64,000 nt of DNA, from contig CAZZJC010000014.1 of NCBI GenBank assembly GCA_964654285.1, positions 1 to 64,000 on the forward strand. Direction: 5' to 3'. Shown here in pieces: positions 24,737 to 34,333 of this stretch (positions are counted from its first letter, which is position 1; every line of letters begins with the position of its first letter). This DNA is from BJHQ01 sp964654285. GTDB taxonomy: Bacteria; Planctomycetota; UBA11346. The notes beneath the pieces were generated by a model. The model was not told where the DNA came from, ran no database searches, and saw only the letters and a list, made by a program, of their open reading frames with translations. The position numbers and the translations under genes are program-made.

Positions 24737-26155
24737 TCACCGCCCCAGATCGGCTTTCGCCTGCTCCGCCACCGCGTCGCCGCCTTCGGCGAGCTGCTTC
24801 AGGATGCGCTCGGCATCGGCGGTGCGCTTCTGCGCCTTGAGGCCGCGCGCGATGCCCAGGGTGGCCGGGCGGGCGAGGGGCGACTTGGCGTTGATGCGGG
24901 CCAGCACGCCGACCGCGTCCGCCGGGCGGTTGAGGTCGAGCAGGGCCTGGCCGATGAGGACGCGGGCCTTGTCGCTGAGCAGTTCCGGGGCGAGGTTCGC
25001 ACCGACGCCGGCGAGGGCGTCGTTGAGGCCGAGACCGCTCAGCCAGGTCAGGTGCTCGATCACGGCGGCGCGGGCGACATCGGACTCCTGCAGGCGCAGC
25101 CAGGCGGTCTGCGCCGCGACGCGGTCGTCGCCCTTGGACAGTTCGCGCGCGGCGGCGAGCGCCGCCTGGGCCTCGTCGTCGAGCAGGAACGGCGTCCCCG
25201 GCGCGACTTTCAGCGGCAGGCTGTCGACCTGTCTGCCGACCGGAGCAGGGGCCTTGGCCGGCACGGCGGTTTCGCCGGCAAGTTCGGTGATCGGCTTGGC
25301 GGCGGGCACCGGCACCGCAGGCGTGACGACCTGGGTCTCAGGGCCGACGGCGGGGACTTCGGGTTCGCCGGTCTTCGCCGGGGTCGCGCCGGCGAGCTTC
25401 ACCGGTTCGGTCGCGGCGATGAGGGCGGCGAGGTCAGGCAGTTCCGCGACGGCGCGCTTGAGGTCGCCTTCGGGATCGGCCGGCTTGGGCGGCGCGGGGA
25501 TGGCGAGCTGCACCGGGTTGGTGCTGGTGCGGTTGCCCGCGAGATCCTGGGCGACGATGCGGGCGAGGATGGATTTTATCTCGGGGGCGAGGACCACGGT
25601 GGCCCGACCTGAACCGCTGGCTCCGCCGCTGCTCGCCTGGACCCAGGCCTTGCCCTCATCAAGGCTGAATTCGACCTTCACCCCATCGCCACCCAGGTTG
25701 GCGTCATCGACGGTCCAGGACGCCTCCAGGTTCAGCTGCTCCGCCCGGGTTTTTTCAACGAAGGCCGGGGTGAACGCGGTGACCTTGGGCGCGGTCGTGT
25801 CGATCACCACGGTGAGCGCGGTCGGCGGCACGGTGCCGGGGGTCGGATCGGGTTCCGGCGCGCCCTTGCCGGGGGCGAAGACGGCCGCGGTCTTGAGCAG
25901 GTACGCACCGTCGGCGGGGGCCTTCCATTTGAGCGTCAGCTTGGCGCCCGGGATGGCGTCGGCCTCGGCGACCTTGGTCCAGGTCTTGCCCTGGTCGGGC
26001 GAGACGAACAGCTTGCCTTTCACCACATCGGCCTGGTTCTTGACCTCGATGTCCACGTCGACCGCATTCTGGTTCCGGTATTCCGCGGCCACCGCCCCGG
26101 CCATGAAGGGGGCGATCACGAGTGCGAGCAGGGTGGGGGTCAGGATGCGGTTCAT
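24737..26155 (-). CDS. secreted Ig-like plus TPR-like repeat protein
   Basis: This 472-residue protein has a signal peptide (MNRILTPTLLALVIAPFMAG, cleaved near VAA-E). It continues with two Ig-like strands-rich domains (with the motif D-x-D-L-A-G-N-R), a Pro/Ala-rich linker and a C-terminal helical-repeat region (DRVAAQTAWLRLQE, KARVLIGQALLDLNRP, KRTADAERILKQLAEG). GAGGAA lies six bases before the ATG. It is probably an extracytoplasmic adaptor or surface protein. No specific family is recognised. Confidence 0.75.
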   Translation of the reverse strand: MNRILTPTLLALVIAPFMAGAVAAEYRNQNAVDVDIEVKNQADVVKGKLFVSPDQGKTWTKVAEADAIPGAKLTLKWKAPADGAYLLKTAAVFAPGKGAPEPDPTPGTVPPTALTVVIDTTAPKVTAFTPAFVEKTRAEQLNLEASWTVDDANLGGDGVKVEFSLDEGKAWVQASSGGASGSGRATVVLAPEIKSILARIVAQDLAGNRTSTNPVQLAIPAPPKPADPEGDLKRAVAELPDLAALIAATEPVKLAGATPAKTGEPEVPAVGPETQVVTPAVPVPAAKPITELAGETAVPAKAPAPVGRQVDSLPLKVAPGTPFLLDDEAQAALAAARELSKGDDRVAAQTAWLRLQESDVARAAVIEHLTWLSGLGLNDALAGVGANLAPELLSDKARVLIGQALLDLNRPADAVGVLARINAKSPLARPATLGIARGLKAQKRTADAERILKQLAEGGDAVAEQAKADLGR

Positions 26156-26280
26156 GATGGGTTCCTCGGAACTGGCGGATCAAACTAGTGGCGGCGCAGG
26201 CAGGCGGAAGAGGCTGGATGTCGGGGTTGGCGCGGGCAGGTGCTGGACCGGCGCACGCTCGGCCTACAAGCCGCAGGCCC

Positions 26281-26934
26281 ATGACCGCCGCCGCCATCCT
26301 CATCGACCTCGACGGCACCCTGGTCGATTCCGAACCGCTCCACTTCGAGGCGCACCGCCGTTTTCTGCCGACCGTCGGCATCCGCGTCACCGAGGCCGAT
26401 CTGCACGGCAACATCGGTCGCGGCGACGCGGTGTTCTACCGCGACCTCATGGCCGCCCAGGGCGTGCGCGGCGATGCCGACGCCTGGGTGCGGCAGAAGA
26501 CCGACGTGCTGATCGGCATCTACCGCGACCAGGGCCTGGCGCTGGGCAGGGGCGGGCGGGAGCTCGTCGCCTGGCTGCGGAAATCCGCCCTGGGCCGCTG
26601 CATCGTCACCAGTTCCGCCCGCCATCTGGCGACCGCCGCTGTCACTGCCGCCGGCGTGGCCGCCGACTTCCCGGCGCGCATCTGCCGCGAGGATGTGGTG
26701 CACCACAAGCCGGATCCGGGCGGCTACCTGCTCGCCGCCAGCCGCCTGGGCGTGCCGGCGGCGCGCTGCCTGGCGGTCGAGGACAGCGAGGCCGGCGTCG
26801 CCAGCGCCCGCGCCGCCGGCTGCCGGGTGCTCGCCATCCCCGCTTTCATCAGCGCCGATCGGCTGATCCGGGCCGGCGCCGACCGCTGCCTCACGGACCT
26901 CGGCGAGGTCATCGAAGAAGCGCAGCGCGGATGA
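26281..26934 (+). CDS. HAD-superfamily hydrolase, beta-phosphoglucomutase-like
   Basis: This 217-residue protein has the HAD nucleophile motif D-L-D-G-T-L-V-D-S-E, a cap domain of the pgmB type, a T-S-S-A motif II, a Lys in H-H-K-P-D-P, and E-D-S-E-A-G-V acidic motif IV. Such proteins dephosphorylate sugar phosphates or isomerise beta-glucose-1-phosphate. It overlaps the methyltransferase gene by four bases. The substrate is not determined. Confidence 0.88.
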   Translation: MTAAAILIDLDGTLVDSEPLHFEAHRRFLPTVGIRVTEADLHGNIGRGDAVFYRDLMAAQGVRGDADAWVRQKTDVLIGIYRDQGLALGRGGRELVAWLRKSALGRCIVTSSARHLATAAVTAAGVAADFPARICREDVVHHKPDPGGYLLAASRLGVPAARCLAVEDSEAGVASARAAGCRVLAIPAFISADRLIRAGADRCLTDLGEVIEEAQRG

Positions 26935-27662
26935 GCGGCGCCGGCGCGGACCCCTGGTGGGAGACCGCCTTCGGCGCCGAATACCTGTCGGTCTACGCCC
27001 ACCGCGACGACGCCCAGGCCGGGCGCGAAGTCGCGGCGCTGCTGGCGCGGCTGTGCGGGTCGTCGCTGCCGGCCGGTCCGGTGCTGGATGCCGGCTGCGG
27101 CACCGGGCGGCACCTGGCGCATTTCCGCGCCGCCGGTCTGCCGGCGATCGGCTTCGATTACTCCTCCCAGCTGCTGGCCGTCGCCGGCCGCCGCGCCGCC
27201 ACCGCCGGGGCGGTGGCCCGCGCCGACCTTCGCCGGCCACCGTTCCCGCCGGCCTCGTTTTCCGCGATCTTCCTGCTGTTCACCGTTTTCGGCTATTTCG
27301 ACGACGGCGCCAACGCAGCCGTGTTCGCCCACTTCGCGCGCCTGCTCGGACCGGGCGGCTGGCTGGTGCTCGATCTGCCGGAACCGGTGCGGCTGCGCGC
27401 CAGCCTGGTTCCCGAGTCCGAGCGCCCCGGCTGCGGCGGCACGATCATCCACGAACGGCGCCGTCTCGCCGGCACGCGGGTCGAGAAGGAGGTCTCCATC
27501 CGGCGCGGCGCCGAGGTGCTGGCGTCCTGGCGCGAAAGCGTGCGGATCTACGGAGCGGCCGAGATCGACGCGCTGGCCCGGGCGAACGGGCTCGCGCCCG
27601 ATCCGCGACCGGATGCCGGCGACGGAGGCGGGCGGATGGTGCATTGGCTGCGACGCGGCTGA
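26931..27662 (+). CDS. class I SAM-dependent methyltransferase
   Basis: This 243-residue protein has the SAM-binding motif L-D-A-G-C-G-T-G-R-H-L near residue 50, then an acidic residue in the F-D-Y-S-S block, and a Rossmann-like core. It starts inside the stop of the HAD gene (ATGA), so the two are coupled. The methyl acceptor is unknown. A convergent hairpin lies downstream at 27712-27746. Confidence 0.85.
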   Translation: MSGAGADPWWETAFGAEYLSVYAHRDDAQAGREVAALLARLCGSSLPAGPVLDAGCGTGRHLAHFRAAGLPAIGFDYSSQLLAVAGRRAATAGAVARADLRRPPFPPASFSAIFLLFTVFGYFDDGANAAVFAHFARLLGPGGWLVLDLPEPVRLRASLVPESERPGCGGTIIHERRRLAGTRVEKEVSIRRGAEVLASWRESVRIYGAAEIDALARANGLAPDPRPDAGDGGGRMVHWLRRG

Positions 27663-27711
27663 TCCGCGCCGGTTGACCGCACCCAGGGCGGAGAGAAGGC
27701 TGCGGGGCAGG

Positions 27712-27746
27712 TGGTCGGCGTGGCTGCAACAGGCCACAGCCGACCA
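27712..27746. terminator. convergent hairpin, likely bidirectional terminator
   Basis: TGGTCGGC (27712-27719) pairs with GCCGACCA (27739-27746), extended by GTGGC/GCCAC, with an eight-base loop. It sits between the ends of the methyltransferase and the DUF1961 gene. The T-tract is weak. Confidence 0.55.
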
Positions 27747-27789
27747 ACCGGGTCATCCCGCCAGCGGTCGAGGACTTGCGGGCCACGGC

Positions 27790-28509
27790 TCAATCCGGAT
27801 CCAGCGCCCGCACTTCCAGGTTGGCGTATTCAGCCACCAGCGGCGCCATCTGACGGAAACCGATGCGCCCCGGCCCCAATGGCGGGCCGCCGATGGTGCC
27901 GTCATCGTGCCAGGCGAAGACGATCAGGTCATCGATCTCGAATTGGAGGTGGCCGCGCCGGACCAGCATGCGGATGCGGTAGGGCGGCTGCCAGTCGCTG
28001 GCCGGGATCGGATCCCCGCCCTGGGCGACCAGGTGGAAACCATGGCTTTTCCGCAGATTGCAGATCTGGAAGGCGCCGGGAAGACCGCGCCGGTAATAGG
28101 CGGCGTGGTAGGCGTCGATGGCTCCGAAGCGGTACTGGTCGTACTCGCCGCTGCGCGCTGGCAGGTCGGGGGCGAAGAGATCCCCCCCGCCCCGGGCGGT
28201 GGCGGCGAACCACAGCATGGCCAGGCCGTGCGCGCTGACGGGATGGAAGTCGAAGCTGATCGCCACGCCATCAGGGAAGACCTGCGGACACCACAGGACG
28301 TGGTTGGCCTTCTGCCCGGCGCTGGCCGGCAGGACGGCCTCCAGGCGCAAGCGCTGGTGCGGCCAGGTCATCGCCGCCTGGCCTTCCAGCCGCCAATCGG
28401 CGAGGTCGTCGGCGCCGGCCAGCGGGTTGGCATAGAGGACCCGGCCCAGGGCGCCGGCGGCGAACGGGCCGCGGCGGGGCAGGCGGTCCTCGGGGCCCAG
28501 GCGGTTCAC
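27790..28509 (-). CDS. DUF1961-family protein
   Basis: This 239-residue protein starts at GTG, overlapping the stop of the upstream PL26-like gene (GTGA). It has a concanavalin-like beta-sandwich pattern typical of DUF1961: VLWCPQVFPDGVAISFDF, a G-E-Y-D-Q-Y-R-F-G-A-I-D-A-Y-H block and the C-N-L-R-K-S-H-G-F-H-L-V-A-Q-G segment. The family is associated with pectin-degrading loci. No signal peptide is seen. Function is unknown; carbohydrate binding or lyase activity is plausible. Confidence 0.85.
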   Translation of the reverse strand: MNRLGPEDRLPRRGPFAAGALGRVLYANPLAGADDLADWRLEGQAAMTWPHQRLRLEAVLPASAGQKANHVLWCPQVFPDGVAISFDFHPVSAHGLAMLWFAATARGGGDLFAPDLPARSGEYDQYRFGAIDAYHAAYYRRGLPGAFQICNLRKSHGFHLVAQGGDPIPASDWQPPYRIRMLVRRGHLQFEIDDLIVFAWHDDGTIGGPPLGPGRIGFRQMAPLVAEYANLEVRALDPD

Positions 28510-31151
28510 CGGCGGGCCCGACGTTCCTGCCACCAGCGGTCCAGCGCCTCCGGCACCAGGGACATGGCGGCGATGGTGTTGAGCGCCCATTGGCTGTCGT
28601 GGACGGTGGTCAGGTCGCATTCCTCGACCGTGCCTCCGCGCAGCGGCTCGGGCGCGTGACGGATGCCCGTGCGTGGACTGAGGGCGTCGCCCGGGATGGC
28701 GAAGCCGTCCCCATCGAAGAGCAGCTCCCAGGTGCGCCGGGCCAGGGCGGCATCGTTCCTCCGGACGGCGGCGAAGGCCGCCAGCTTGGCCACCGACCAG
28801 CGCAGGCTGATGGTTTTGCGCAGGCTTTCCGGCAGTTGCGCGAATCCGGCCGGGGGCAGGGCGTGGACCGCGCCGTAGTCGGCCACCGCGTCGGCGAAGG
28901 CGGGATCGTCCAGCAGTCCGGCCAGTTCCATCCAGGCCTCGGCGCCGCCGAAGACGGAGACCAGGCGGTTGGCGGCATAGGAGTGGTCGCCGGCGAAGGT
29001 CATGGCGCCGGTGGCGGGATCGAAGGTGAACGGCGTCCCGGTGAGCAGCCCGTGCGGTGATGCCAGGATGCCGGCGATGCCCCGGGTGATCAGGTCGCGC
29101 CAGCGCGGATCGCCGCTGCGTTCCCAGGCCGCCAGCCAGTTGCTGGCGAAGGTGGCCCAGGTCGGGCCGATGCGGGCCTCCCAGCGGTCCGCTTCGGTGG
29201 GCACGTTGGTGGCCCGGCCCAGGTGCGACAGCGCCACCTCGTCGAGGAGATCGCCGGTGCGCTCGTCCGCGGTGAGATAGTAGAGGAAGCGCTTGGGCTG
29301 GGCGACGCAGACCCGGGGTTCCTTGCAGGGGCAGCCCCAGTGGACCACGTTGTGGCGGCTGCCCTGGCCCTTCCACACGCCGAGATGGAACGAGTCGACC
29401 TCGCCGACGTGGCGGGTCATGGCCGCGGCCAGGCGGAAGGCATCGGCCCGGCCCGAGCGGATGAAGGCGTACCACAGCCACAGGTCGGCGGCGAGTTCGG
29501 CGTTGTGCCAGGCGCAGCCGCCGATGTCGTAGCGCCACACGTGTCGGATGTGGTCGTAGGAATGCATCACGTCGCCGTGGTTCCAGAACCCGTACCAGCG
29601 GCGGGCCTCGATCTGGCCTTTGAAGAAATCGAACTGGCCTGCGAGCTCGTCCTCCACCGCGGCCCGCGCTGGAGTGCTGCGGTCCGCGGCGGAGAGCGGA
29701 CCGAACACCCGGGTCGCGGCGTAGCGTTGCGGCTCGCAGACGGGCAGGGGCGGGCGGCGCACGACCCCGGCGCAGGCGGCCAGGCGTTCATGGCTGGCGC
29801 CGGGTTCCAGCGCCCACAGGCGCAGCCGGCTGGTGCGGGCGATGCCCTGGGCGCTGCTGAACACCGCCGGATCGGGATTCACCGCTTCGTAGACCGGGCG
29901 GTGGTCGCGGGTGCCGTAGTGGCGCAGGTCCATGGGTTCGGCCCGGTCCGACCACAACCAGGCGGTCAGCGTCGATTCGGTGCCGGTGACGCCGTCGGCG
30001 GCCAGGGCGCCGGGGAAGGACTCCCAGAAGTCCTCGACGCCCACCGCCAGGCCGCCACCCGGATCGGACAGCGCGGCGAGTCCGGCAGCACGCTGGCCGT
30101 GACCGCAGTCGATCCAGCAGACCGGCCCGCCCTGGCGTTTGCGGATGGCGAAATGATCGGCGGAATCCTGTTCCAGCCGGAATCCGTCCCAGGCCGGCAA
30201 CAGGACATCCTCGCCGCGAGGTTCGACCCGTTGAGCCATCACCTGATCGGTCTGGCGCGCGGGCGTGGAACTGAGGTGCGGGTAACGGGCCGGTTCGCAC
30301 CAGATCGGAACCGGGCCATCGCTTTCACCATCGACCTCGGCAGCGCCGGCGAAACGCACGTGGCGGTTGTCCGGCGTGTCGAGCAACGGCACATGCCAGC
30401 GCAGGCCGAGGCCGGCGATGAAGTCGCGCCCGGCGTCGCCGTCGAAGACCATGGTGTGCGCCACGTCGATGCATTCCAGCCCGGCCCAGAACGCCAGGCG
30501 CACGGTGAACGGCAGCCATTCGCGGCGGCTGGCGTCCATGCGGTGGACGCCGTCGAGGCGGATCACCGCCCGCACCGGGCCGGACTGTTCAACCGTGATC
30601 TGCTTGATCAGGCCGTGCCCCGACTCGCGGCGGCGGATTTCGACGCCGGGTCCATCGGCGGAGCGGTGCTCAAGCTCGACGATGAGGTGCATGGCCCCGG
30701 CGACGGTGCGGTCGAGGCCCCCGGCGTGGGATCCCGCCGCACCAGTGGCCACCGTCGCCGGACGTTCGCCGTGGCGGACGATCTGCTGGATGAGCGCGGT
30801 GCCGCGGTCGCCCACATCGACGGTGATCGCCCCGGTCTTCACCTGGCGGAAGATCTCGATGCCGAGCTGCTGCACGGTCACCGGCGTCGCCGGGGCCGGA
30901 CCTGGTCCCGGGCGCAGGGCCAATGCGCCATCATCGGGACCAAACACCGCAGCGCAGCCCAGCCACTTCAGGCTGCCATCCGGCCAGCGGGCGAGCGGCC
31001 GGCACTGGGTCGGGATCTCCCGCCCGGCGGCGTTCACCAGATGGAAGGCGGCGTCCAAGGCCACCTGACCGCGGGCGAAGGGCACGCCGAAGGTGACCCC
31101 GCAGGTGCGCGCCGGACTGCCGTCCAACCAATGCAGAGGGATGTCGGTCAT
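28506..31151 (-). CDS. exo-rhamnogalacturonan lyase-like protein (PL26/YetA type)
   Basis: This 881-residue protein resembles the PcRGLX/YetA family. It contains an N-terminal barrel, a long middle region and a C-terminal alpha/alpha region (HYGTRDHRPVYEAVNPDP, YGFWNHGDVMHSYD, HNAELAADLWLWY, HVGEVDSFHLG). AGGAG lies six bases before the ATG. Enzymes of this family cleave rhamnogalacturonan I exolytically. It is coupled by GTGA to the DUF1961 gene and divergent from an AraC regulator. No obvious signal peptide, so it may act on imported oligomers. Confidence 0.82.
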   Translation of the reverse strand: MTDIPLHWLDGSPARTCGVTFGVPFARGQVALDAAFHLVNAAGREIPTQCRPLARWPDGSLKWLGCAAVFGPDDGALALRPGPGPAPATPVTVQQLGIEIFRQVKTGAITVDVGDRGTALIQQIVRHGERPATVATGAAGSHAGGLDRTVAGAMHLIVELEHRSADGPGVEIRRRESGHGLIKQITVEQSGPVRAVIRLDGVHRMDASRREWLPFTVRLAFWAGLECIDVAHTMVFDGDAGRDFIAGLGLRWHVPLLDTPDNRHVRFAGAAEVDGESDGPVPIWCEPARYPHLSSTPARQTDQVMAQRVEPRGEDVLLPAWDGFRLEQDSADHFAIRKRQGGPVCWIDCGHGQRAAGLAALSDPGGGLAVGVEDFWESFPGALAADGVTGTESTLTAWLWSDRAEPMDLRHYGTRDHRPVYEAVNPDPAVFSSAQGIARTSRLRLWALEPGASHERLAACAGVVRRPPLPVCEPQRYAATRVFGPLSAADRSTPARAAVEDELAGQFDFFKGQIEARRWYGFWNHGDVMHSYDHIRHVWRYDIGGCAWHNAELAADLWLWYAFIRSGRADAFRLAAAMTRHVGEVDSFHLGVWKGQGSRHNVVHWGCPCKEPRVCVAQPKRFLYYLTADERTGDLLDEVALSHLGRATNVPTEADRWEARIGPTWATFASNWLAAWERSGDPRWRDLITRGIAGILASPHGLLTGTPFTFDPATGAMTFAGDHSYAANRLVSVFGGAEAWMELAGLLDDPAFADAVADYGAVHALPPAGFAQLPESLRKTISLRWSVAKLAAFAAVRRNDAALARRTWELLFDGDGFAIPGDALSPRTGIRHAPEPLRGGTVEECDLTTVHDSQWALNTIAAMSLVPEALDRWWQERRARR

Positions 31152-31243
31152 GGTCGGCTCCTGCGGCCGATGATGACCATCAGCGTCAGGTTCCCAGCCC
31201 TTAATTGGAGGCGGGGTTGCCCCGATGTGGGCGGGAGTGACCC

Positions 31244-32092
31244 TTGCCGGCCATGGAAGCATCTCCTGCGGATCTGCTCGCCGGTCTCGGCCCGGTGCCG
31301 CGCCAACGCCCGCCCCGCGACCGGCCCATCGCCCTGCCCGCCTGGACGGTGCTGCATGGCGGTTGCCGCTGGGTCCAGCCGGCGGAAATGGGGCAGGGAG
31401 CGTCGCCGCACTGGGGCCTGTCGTGGGTCGACCGCCCGGCGGTGACCCTGCATTGGATCTCGGCGGGTCGGCAGGAGGCGGCGACCCAGGACGCCGGCCT
31501 CATCGCGCTGATCCCCCCCGGTCTGGCGGTGCGGCGGGCAATCAGGGAACCCTGCATCCAGTTCTACCTCAGCCTGCGTCTCGGCCAGGGTTGCCGCCTC
31601 GACCGGCCCCTGCTGCATCCCCTTGGCCCGGCCGAATCCGCGCTGCTGCGCACCTGCATCGCCGCCCAGGCCGCCCGCCAGCCCCCCACCGATGCCGAGG
31701 CGGTGGCCACCACCGCCCTGGTGGCCGTGATCTGCGCCGCCCTGCCCGCCGCCTGCTGGCCGGCGGGACCGGTCGACCTGCGCATCCGCGCCGCGATCGA
31801 CCGCATGAAGGCCGATCCTGGCGCCGCCTGGGACAATGCCGGCCTGGCCCGCGCCGCCGGGCTCAGCCTGGGCCGGTTCCTGCGCCTGTTCCAGGCCGAG
31901 ACCGGCACCAGCCCGCAGCGCCTGCTGCGCGACCTGCGCCTCGATCAGGCGGCTGCGGCGCTGCGGCGCGGCGAACCGCTGAAAGCGGTCGGTCCGGCCT
32001 GCGGCTGGCGCGACCGGGCCGCCTTCAGCGCGGCCTTCCGCCAGCGCTTTGGCCAGCCGCCCGGGACGTGGGTCAGACGGATCGAACGGTGA
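31244..32092 (+). CDS. AraC-family regulator of the rhamnogalacturonan locus
   Basis: This 282-residue regulator has a C-terminal AraC helix-turn-helix (AGLSLGRFLRLFQAETGTSPQRLL, then FRQRFGQPPGTW). The TTG start at 31244 lies six bases after GGGAG; an ATG at 31253 is the alternative. It is divergent from the PL26-like gene with a 92-base shared promoter region, so it probably controls that operon. The inducer could be a pectin breakdown product. Confidence 0.85.
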   Translation: MPAMEASPADLLAGLGPVPRQRPPRDRPIALPAWTVLHGGCRWVQPAEMGQGASPHWGLSWVDRPAVTLHWISAGRQEAATQDAGLIALIPPGLAVRRAIREPCIQFYLSLRLGQGCRLDRPLLHPLGPAESALLRTCIAAQAARQPPTDAEAVATTALVAVICAALPAACWPAGPVDLRIRAAIDRMKADPGAAWDNAGLARAAGLSLGRFLRLFQAETGTSPQRLLRDLRLDQAAAALRRGEPLKAVGPACGWRDRAAFSAAFRQRFGQPPGTWVRRIER

Positions 32093-32267
32093 ACCCGCGC
32101 ATGGCGGCAGGTCGGATCCGAAATGCGCGCAACGGTGGACCAGGATGCCCGTACGATCCTGCACGCCGACAGGGAATCGATCGCACTGGCAGAGACAGCC
32201 TGGATCGGCCCATATCGTTGGGCTTGACCACCGGGCTGGCAGTCATCTTGATCACGCAGGAAACCTG

Positions 32268-32801
32268 ATGCCTGACCGTTCCGAGGCTTCGCCCCGCCTC
32301 CATGCCCCGTTGCTCGTCCTCGGCATCGCCGCCGTCGCGGCGGCGTTCGCCATGGTCGAGATCCAGATCGAGGGCGCGAACGGCTGGGCCAGCGCGCTGC
32401 CGACCTGGCGGGTGGAAAAGCACTGGCTGCTCGACCTGTTCTGGGGTGGGCGGCCGATGACCGGCTACCACGCCTGGGTGTTCGCCTTCATGGGCCTGGT
32501 GTTCCACCTCGGCCTGGTCATCGCCGGGCGCTGGTCGTGGCGGCTGGAGGCGCGCACCCTGGCGGCGATGCTGCTGTTCTGGATCATCGAGGACGCGCTG
32601 TGGTTCGTCTTCAATCCGGCCTACGGCTGGGCGGCGCTGGCGCCGGGGAAGGTGCCGTGGCACAAGCACTGGTTCCTCGGTCTGCCCACCGATTACTGGA
32701 CGTTCACCTCGATCGCGGCGGCGTTGATGTGGTGGTCGTTCCGGAGCCCAGGCCGGAAAGCGCAGCGGAAACCGGACCAGCAACCCCAGGAGCAGGCATG
32801 A
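32268..32801 (+). CDS. four-helix membrane protein, unknown function
   Basis: This 177-residue protein has about four predicted transmembrane segments and a charged C-terminus. AGGAA lies seven bases before the ATG. Its stop overlaps the TolC-like gene (ATGA), so it is part of the export operon. No family is recognised; conserved W, H and D residues (HAWVFAFMGLVFHLGL, PWHKHWFLG) suggest a structured interface. Confidence 0.7.
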   Translation: MPDRSEASPRLHAPLLVLGIAAVAAAFAMVEIQIEGANGWASALPTWRVEKHWLLDLFWGGRPMTGYHAWVFAFMGLVFHLGLVIAGRWSWRLEARTLAAMLLFWIIEDALWFVFNPAYGWAALAPGKVPWHKHWFLGLPTDYWTFTSIAAALMWWSFRSPGRKAQRKPDQQPQEQA

Positions 32802-34333
32802 CCAGGACGTTCGTCGGTGCAGGATGCGCGCTGATCGCCGCCTGGTCGCTGCAGGCCGGGGAGGCGCCGCCCGCGTCCGCACCGCCAGCCCCCGTGCCGG
32901 CAGCGCAGCCGTCCGCGCCGCCACGGGTGCTCGGCCTGGTCGACGCGGTGCGCCTCGCCCACGCGCAGGGGCGCGAACGCAAGACCCGCGACGAGGAGCT
33001 GCGCCTCACCGAGATGTCCCTGGCGAAGGTGATCGGCGATTACGGTCCGCAGCCGGATGTCAGCGCCACCGCCGGCTGGACGGGCACGGGCGCCGAGCGC
33101 AAGCCGGGCAATGACCAGTCGGTCACCGCCAGCGTCAGCCAGTCGCTGCCGACCGGCGGCAACGTCAGCGTGGCGGCCACCACCGCCCGCGTGCGTCCGA
33201 TCGACGGTGGCCCGGTGACCACGCCCAATACCGGCACCATCACCCTGACCCAGCCGCTCATGCGCAATTTCGGCCCGCTGGTCTGGCGCGAGAGCCTGAC
33301 CGCGAGCGAACGCAACCTGCTCTACACCAAGCGCTCCTACATCCTCTACCTGCAAGGGCTGAGCACCTCGGTGGCATCGACGTTCTGGGGCATCCAGCGC
33401 AACCAGGCGGGGGTGATCTCGGCCCAGGCCAACGTCGAAGGCGCCACCTTCACCTTCGAGCAGTCGCAGGCGGTGATGCAGATCGGCAAGGCCAATGCGA
33501 ACGACGTCTTCCGCGCCGAGACCAACATGCTGACCGCGCGCCAGACCCTGATCGACGAGCAGGCCGGGCTCGCCGCCGCGATCGACGCCTTCAAATTGCA
33601 GTTGTCCATCGATCTGCGCGAGGCGATCACGGTCAGCCCGGCGGAACGCACCCTGACCGTGCGCCGGGTCGACCTGCCGCGCGCCATCGACTGCGCCCTG
33701 GTCAACCGGCTCGACCTGATGACCGTGCACGACCACGTGGATGACGCCCGCCGCGCCATCCTGCTCGCCCGCCGCGCCCTGCTGCCGGATCTCGACGCCT
33801 CGGCGTCGTCGGTGTGGAACGGCGTCGCCGACGAGGGCGCCCGCCACCAGATCGCCAGCCCGCCGGATTGGCGCGTGGCGGTGACCCTGCGCCTGCCGCT
33901 CAACCGCCGGGGTGAGGAACTCGCCTACCAGAATGCGCTGATCGGCCTCACCCGCGCCCAGCGCGCCGAGGACGAGGCGCGCCAGCGCATCATCAAGGAG
34001 GTCCAGGATGCGGTGCGCCGCATCCGCTCGGCCGAGGCATCCTTGAGCCTGCAGGAACGCAACCGCATCCAGGCCGCGCGCCGCCTGGAAAAGGCCAACC
34101 TCGACTTCCAGGCCGGGGCCATCCCCAACCGCGACGTGGTCGAGGCGCAGAACGAGGTGCGCAGCGCCGACAACGCCTGGAACGACGCGGTGGTCGCCTA
34201 CCGCAACGCCGACCTCGGCCTGCGCTCGGCCACCGGCGCCCTGGTCATCAATCCGGACGGGACGTGGGACGAAAGCCCGCCCCCGTATGCGGTCGCCGAC
34301 GAGACCGGAACCCCAGCCCCTGGAGCGAAATGA
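32798..34333 (+). CDS. TolC-family outer membrane efflux protein
   Basis: This 511-residue protein has a signal peptide followed by a Pro/Ala linker and two alpha-helical OEP repeats (residues about 60-260 and 280-480), each with long coiled-coil-like helices. The sequences L-G-L-V-D-A-V-R-L-A and Q-L-S-I-D-L-R fit TolC-like proteins. It couples by ATGA to the membrane protein upstream and by ATGA to the HlyD-like gene downstream. It should form the outer-membrane channel of a tripartite system. Confidence 0.88.
   Translation: MTRTFVGAGCALIAAWSLQAGEAPPASAPPAPVPAAQPSAPPRVLGLVDAVRLAHAQGRERKTRDEELRLTEMSLAKVIGDYGPQPDVSATAGWTGTGAERKPGNDQSVTASVSQSLPTGGNVSVAATTARVRPIDGGPVTTPNTGTITLTQPLMRNFGPLVWRESLTASERNLLYTKRSYILYLQGLSTSVASTFWGIQRNQAGVISAQANVEGATFTFEQSQAVMQIGKANANDVFRAETNMLTARQTLIDEQAGLAAAIDAFKLQLSIDLREAITVSPAERTLTVRRVDLPRAIDCALVNRLDLMTVHDHVDDARRAILLARRALLPDLDASASSVWNGVADEGARHQIASPPDWRVAVTLRLPLNRRGEELAYQNALIGLTRAQRAEDEARQRIIKEVQDAVRRIRSAEASLSLQERNRIQAARRLEKANLDFQAGAIPNRDVVEAQNEVRSADNAWNDAVVAYRNADLGLRSATGALVINPDGTWDESPPPYAVADETGTPAPGAK

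Noticed and set aside
24804..27662. One long plus-strand gene of about 950 codons ending in a methyltransferase
   Set aside because: Only the C-terminal part from 26931 is real; the upstream part is antisense to the secreted Ig/TPR gene and overlaps the HAD gene out of frame.
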